Under the pieces are notes generated by a model. It did no database searches, had not been told where the DNA came from, and saw only the letters and a program-made list of their open reading frames with translations. 64,000 nucleotides of DNA from positions 1 through 64,000 of the forward strand of contig JALNZB010000018.1 in the NCBI GenBank assembly GCA_023229545.1, in the 5' to 3' direction. Source of the DNA: Sulfuritalea sp. (GTDB lineage Bacteria > Pseudomonadota > Gammaproteobacteria > Burkholderiales > Rhodocyclaceae). Shown piece by piece: positions 60,642-64,000 of this stretch. A program made the position numbers and the translations under genes. Position 1 is the first letter of the stretch. Each line of letters starts with the position of its first letter.

Positions 60642-60662
60642 GATGCGCATTATATGCGCATC
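60642..60662 (-). promoter_or_regulatory. ccdAB operator-promoter
   Basis: The perfect palindrome GATGCGCAT-TAT-ATGCGCATC lies 11 nt before the ccdA start region. On the minus strand it contains the consensus -10 TATAAT (60649-60654), so a bound ribbon-helix-helix repressor would block RNA polymerase. No good -35 is seen at 17 bp. Confidence 0.75.
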
Positions 60663-60710
60663 ATGACAAATCCGCATGATCGGGGTGGCGGCGCATGTTA
60701 ACATCCGGCC

Positions 60711-61721
60711 ATGCTGACGCTCATCGTGCCTGGCCTGATATGGACGCGCCAGGCGCTCGCCGATCTCACTTACGACCTGCCTCTGCCCGCTTTCACCACC
60801 CTGCTGGGCAAGGGTCGCTTGCGTCAGTGCCCACCGCAGGACGCCGCCGCAAGCCTGGCCGAAGCCTTCGGACTGGCCGCGCCGCTGCCTGCTGCGGCCT
60901 TGCGCCGGCTGGCGCTGCGCGAACATCCCGGCGAAGCGGATTGGCTGTGCCTCGATCCGGTACGGCTGCGCTTCGAGCAGCGCTCGGTGATCGTCGACGA
61001 TCCGCAAGGATTGGCGCTGACCGACGAAGAAGCGGTCGCGCTCGCCGTGTCGCTGGCACCGACTTTCGCCGGGCTCGGCCAACTGGAAGTGATCTCGCCG
61101 CAATGCTGGAACCTACGCCTGGCCGCCAGCGCGCCGACGTTCCAGGGCCTGGCCGAAGCCGTCGGTCGCTCTGCCTCGCCGCTGCCGCTCGATGCCGCCT
61201 ATGCCGCGTGGCGCCACGCCATCAACGAGGCGCAGATGCAGTTGCATGCCCATCCGGTGAATCAGGCGCGCGAAGCTGCCGGCCAGCCGCAGGTGAATTC
61301 CCTCTGGCCCTGGGGCGGCGGTTGCTTGCCCCGGTTTGGCAACCGCGTTGGCACCCATCCGCATGACATGCTCTGGAGCGCCGATCCGCTGGCGCTGGGC
61401 ATCGCCCGCCTGTTGCAGATCGACTTCGCCGCGCTGCCGGACCGCTTCACCCGTGCCGATGCCCGCGCGCCGCTGGCGCTGTTCGATGCGCTTGAGTCGC
61501 CCGCTCGCGTCGGCGACGCGCTGAACTGGCGCGATGAACTGGCCCGCTTCGAGGCCGACTGGCTGGCGCCCGCGCTCGACGCGCTGCGTCGCGGTCGGCT
61601 CGACGCCTTGCGCCTGCTCGCTCCCGGCGATCTTGGGGCAGCCGAACTCCACATCAGCCGCCGCGATTTGTGGAAGTTCTGGCGCAAACCGCGCGCACTT
61701 GCCGAACTGGCGCCGCCATGA
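60711..61721 (+). CDS. conserved protein, phosphoglycerate-mutase-like (upstream of recJ)
   Basis: A 336-residue protein. The N-terminus MLTLIVPGLIW, the PTFAGLGQLEVISPQCWNL segment and especially QVNSLWPWGGGCLPRF resemble a conserved betaproteobacterial family often labelled as regulator or cofactor-independent phosphoglycerate mutase-like. The alkaline-phosphatase-type metal ligands of true iPGM are not clear here, so enzyme activity is doubtful. It overlaps recJ (ATGA) and forms an operon with it. Its composition returns to the GC-rich core type after the island. Confidence 0.72.
   Translation: MLTLIVPGLIWTRQALADLTYDLPLPAFTTLLGKGRLRQCPPQDAAASLAEAFGLAAPLPAAALRRLALREHPGEADWLCLDPVRLRFEQRSVIVDDPQGLALTDEEAVALAVSLAPTFAGLGQLEVISPQCWNLRLAASAPTFQGLAEAVGRSASPLPLDAAYAAWRHAINEAQMQLHAHPVNQAREAAGQPQVNSLWPWGGGCLPRFGNRVGTHPHDMLWSADPLALGIARLLQIDFAALPDRFTRADARAPLALFDALESPARVGDALNWRDELARFEADWLAPALDALRRGRLDALRLLAPGDLGAAELHISRRDLWKFWRKPRALAELAPP
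61042..61070 (+). repeat. dispersed CCAGCGCCGAC-type motif, diverged copy
   Basis: TCGCCGTGTCGC, then TGGCACC, then GACTTTCGCC: three mismatches from the consensus. Here it is read in a different frame (VSLAPTFAG) from the other coding copies. Confidence 0.4.
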
Positions 61722-63442
61722 CCCATGTCACCCGCATCACCGTCCGCGACATTCCGCCGCGCGTCACCTGGACACTCGAACAGGGCGGCGTGCATCCGAT
61801 GCTGGCGCGGCTTTACGCCGCGCGCGGCATCCGTGGCATGGACGAACTGGATACGCGCAGCAGCGCCCTGCTCTCTCCGCAACAACTGAAAGGGGCAAAC
61901 GAGGCGGCAGTACTGCTGGCCGATACCATTGCCGCCGACCGGAAAATCCTGATCGTGGCCGACTACGACTGCGATGGCGCCACCGGCTGCGCCGTCGGCC
62001 TGCGCGCCTTGCGCATGATGGGCGCCACAGTCGATTATCTGGTGCCTGACCGCATCACCCTCGGCTACGGGCTTTCGCTCGAAGTGGCGCAACTGGCGGC
62101 GGCGCGAAATCCCGATCTGGTAGTGACGGTTGACAATGGCATCGCCAGCGTCGAAGGCGTGGCGGAACTGAAACGTCGCGGCATCGCGGTGCTGATTACC
62201 GATCATCATCTGCCCGCAGGTTTGTCAAATGAGGAAATCCCCGCCGCCGACGTGATCGTGAATCCGAATCAACCCGGCTGCGATTTCCCGAGCAAGGCGC
62301 TGGCCGGCGTCGGCGTGATGTTCTACGTCGCGCTGGCCACCCGCGCCGAGTTGAGGCGGCGCGGCGCCTACGCCGAACAGCCGGAGCCGAATCTGGCCGG
62401 CCTGCTCGATCTGGTGGCGCTCGGCACGGTGGCCGACGTGGTGCCGCTCGACCACAACAACCGCATTCTCGTCGCGCAAGGTCTGGCGCGCATCCGCGGC
62501 GGACAGATGCAGGCCGGGGTGCGCGCGCTGTTTTCCGTCGCCGGTCGGGAACCGAGCCGCGCCGCTACTTTCGATCTCGGCTTTACCCTCGGCCCGCGCC
62601 TCAACGCCGCCGGTCGACTCGCCGATATGTCATTGGGCATCGAATGCCTGGTCACCGACGACCCCAACCGCGCCCTGAATATCGCCCAGCAACTCGACGC
62701 CATTAACCGCGAACGCCGGGTGATCGAAGCCGACATGCGCGAGGATGCCGAAATCCTGCTGGCTTCGCTCGACGCCGGCAACCGCGCCAGCCTGACGCTG
62801 TTCGATCCGGGTTGGCACCAGGGCGTGATCGGCATCCTCGCCGGTCGCGTCAAGGAGAAACTACACCGCCCGACCTTTGCCTTTGCGCGCGGCAATGACG
62901 GCGAGCTGAAAGCTTCCGGTCGCTCGATTCGCGGCCTGCATCTGCGCGACGCGCTGGACCTGGTTGCCAAGCGGCATCCGGGAATGCTGTTGCGCTTCGG
63001 CGGCCACGCCGCCGCCGCCGGATTGACGCTCAAGGAAGATCGTCTCGCCGAGTTTGAAGCCGCGTTTGAAACGGTCTGCGGCGAACTGCTGTCGCCGGCC
63101 GAACTCACCCGCACGCTGGAAACCGACGGCCCGCTCGAATCCGGCTACTTTTCGCTGGAAGCCGTGCGCCTGATGCAGCAGGAAGTCTGGGGCCAGGCCT
63201 TCCCCGCACCACTGTTCGCCGACAGCTTCGAGGTGCTCAATCAGCGCATCCTGAAAGACAAGCATCTCAAGCTCAAGCTGCAAAAAGGCAATCAGCGCTT
63301 CGACGCCATCCAGTTCAATTTTGCCAACGGGTCAAGCAGCGCCGCACCGAACCGCATCCGCGCCGCCTTCCGCGTCGATATCAACGAATGGAACGGCACG
63401 CAGACCGTGCAGTTGCTGCTGGAGCACTTCGAGGCGGCTTGA
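61718..63442 (+). CDS. recJ: single-stranded-DNA-specific exonuclease RecJ
   Basis: A 574-residue 5'-3' exonuclease for recombination and repair. DHH motifs are seen: VADYDCDGATG, VTVDNGIAS, ITDHHLP and LGTVADVVPLDHNN; the DHHA1 part has GRSIRGLHLRDAL and RFGGHAAAAGLTL. ATG 61718 overlaps the stop of the upstream gene. The length is standard. Confidence 0.97.
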   Translation: MTHVTRITVRDIPPRVTWTLEQGGVHPMLARLYAARGIRGMDELDTRSSALLSPQQLKGANEAAVLLADTIAADRKILIVADYDCDGATGCAVGLRALRMMGATVDYLVPDRITLGYGLSLEVAQLAAARNPDLVVTVDNGIASVEGVAELKRRGIAVLITDHHLPAGLSNEEIPAADVIVNPNQPGCDFPSKALAGVGVMFYVALATRAELRRRGAYAEQPEPNLAGLLDLVALGTVADVVPLDHNNRILVAQGLARIRGGQMQAGVRALFSVAGREPSRAATFDLGFTLGPRLNAAGRLADMSLGIECLVTDDPNRALNIAQQLDAINRERRVIEADMREDAEILLASLDAGNRASLTLFDPGWHQGVIGILAGRVKEKLHRPTFAFARGNDGELKASGRSIRGLHLRDALDLVAKRHPGMLLRFGGHAAAAGLTLKEDRLAEFEAAFETVCGELLSPAELTRTLETDGPLESGYFSLEAVRLMQQEVWGQAFPAPLFADSFEVLNQRILKDKHLKLKLQKGNQRFDAIQFNFANGSSSAAPNRIRAAFRVDINEWNGTQTVQLLLEHFEAA

Positions 63443-63451
63443 AGGCGTGCT

Positions 63452-63480
63452 TCGCCGTATCGCCAGCGCCGACTATTTCA
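63452..63480 (+). repeat. dispersed CCAGCGCCGAC motif, intergenic copy after recJ
   Basis: TCGCCGTATCGCCAGCGCCG followed by ACTATTTCA; the first 23 positions fit the consensus. It lies in the 35-nt gap between recJ and the convergent MBL-fold gene. Confidence 0.55.
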
Positions 63481-64000
63481 GTCCTGCCCTGCTTCGCGGT
63501 GTGAGAGGCCGCAGCGGTTTCGCCCGAGTTCCAGTTCTCCGGCCTTGGTTTCGTCCACCTGGAGCAGGCCGGTGTTGACTCGCCGGATATCGTCGTAGGA
63601 CTTCGGATGCTCCGGCAGGCTTTCCAGGATGTAGGCGCTGAATGCCGCCGGCCCACGGTCGAACATGCGCAAGCCCTCGTTGTGGCTGTGCAGGGCGCCG
63701 AGGGTGGCGCGATAGCAGCCCAGATCGTCTGCCTCGCGGATGTGACCGAAGTGGGACGGCAGCACCAGGGTGCGGTCGGGCAACGCCAGCAGCCGTTGCA
63801 GCGAGTGGTAAAGGAGCGGCACCCAGGTCTTTGCCCGGCCGCCCAGGTCGGGCCGCCCGATCGACTCGATGAACACCGTATCGCCGGACAACAGGTAGCG
63901 GTCGTCCAGCAGCAGGTTGGTCATGCCCAGCGTGTGGCCGGGCATATGCAGCGCGCGGACGCTGACCTCCCCCAGCGTAAAGGTCGTTGCGTCCTCCAAG
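63478..64000 (-). CDS. MBL-fold metallo-hydrolase, persulfide-dioxygenase-like (truncated by window edge)
   Basis: Only the C-terminal ~173 residues are inside the window. MPGHTLGMTNLLLDDRYLLSGDTVFIESIGRPDLGG matches the ETHE1/Blh-type branch (given as PGHT, LSGDTVFIESIGRPDL), with the metal-binding His and Asp, and LVLPSHFGH supplies the later His. The N-terminal HxHxDH lies outside. This subgroup includes persulfide (sulfur) dioxygenases and glyoxalase II-like enzymes. The C-terminal extension (about 70 residues with FDRGPAAFSAYILESLPEHP) is also typical of that branch. It is convergent with recJ. Confidence 0.8.
   Translation of the reverse strand, partial: LEDATTFTLGEVSVRALHMPGHTLGMTNLLLDDRYLLSGDTVFIESIGRPDLGGRAKTWVPLLYHSLQRLLALPDRTLVLPSHFGHIREADDLGCYRATLGALHSHNEGLRMFDRGPAAFSAYILESLPEHPKSYDDIRRVNTGLLQVDETKAGELELGRNRCGLSHREAGQD

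Noticed and set aside
57733..60710. Chromosomal integron with attC cassettes
   Set aside because: The repeated elements after the toxin genes suggested it, but no convincing GTTRRRY / RYYYAAC core pairs and no integron integrase were found; kept only as a repeat observation.

Overview
The window looks like a GC-rich betaproteobacterial chromosome, most likely of the Rhodocyclales / Sterolibacteriaceae type. This rests on three things seen here: a tmRNA with the betaproteobacterial tag ANDERFALAA, the block gyrA-serC-serA-pheA-hisC-tyrA-aroA/cmk-rpsA-ihfB-lapA-lapB-ugd-rfaE1-hldD-cysM, and ubiG-gph next to an OmpA-family gene. The genus cannot be fixed from the sequence alone. No insertion sequence, integrase, rRNA or CRISPR array was seen.

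Layout. 1-13.8 kb is dense in signalling genes: a truncated histidine kinase with a NarL-type regulator; a minus-strand operon MFS - YeeE - TusA-like (CPSC) - PAS/GGDEF/EAL; a Ser/Thr kinase fused to HDOD and GAF domains; a CBS protein; a diguanylate cyclase; and a second regulator/kinase pair. 13.8-18.5 kb holds tRNA-Thr, a small exported protein, tmRNA, gph, ubiG, an OmpA-family protein and an amidohydrolase. 18.6-36.4 kb is the conserved housekeeping block: gyrase A, then serine and aromatic amino acid synthesis ending in a fused AroA-Cmk, then ribosomal protein S1, IHF beta, LPS control (LapA, LapB), nucleotide-sugar and heptose synthesis, and CysM. 36.4-50.5 kb carries an ankyrin lipoprotein, tatD-holB-tmk-mltG, ygfZ, an NRDE protein, an L,D-transpeptidase, tadA, ppdK, a membrane ankyrin protein, ETF-ubiquinone oxidoreductase, rlmJ and a pseudouridine synthase. 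50.5-57.7 kb has an orphan FliD-like gene and a minus-strand run lolC-lolD-FAD oxidase-FeS protein-GGR-like flavoprotein-HDOD. 57.8-60.7 kb is an AT-richer accessory island with TumE/TumA, CcdA/CcdB, a vapC remnant and a DUF2806-like protein. 60.7-64 kb returns to core DNA with a phosphoglycerate-mutase-like gene, recJ and a truncated metallo-beta-lactamase-fold gene.

The most interesting signals are: (1) a ~29-nt DNA motif with core CCAGCGCCGAC, found at least six times, in two intergenic sites and in unrelated genes, three of which read it as the same peptide; (2) the three-gene flavin/iron-sulfur/GGR-like redox cluster downstream of lolCD; (3) the sulfur-transport / c-di-GMP operon with an unusual CPxC TusA-like protein; (4) the toxin-antitoxin island with short repeated elements at gene 3' ends; (5) a four-copy heptanucleotide repeat inside the essential aroA-cmk gene.
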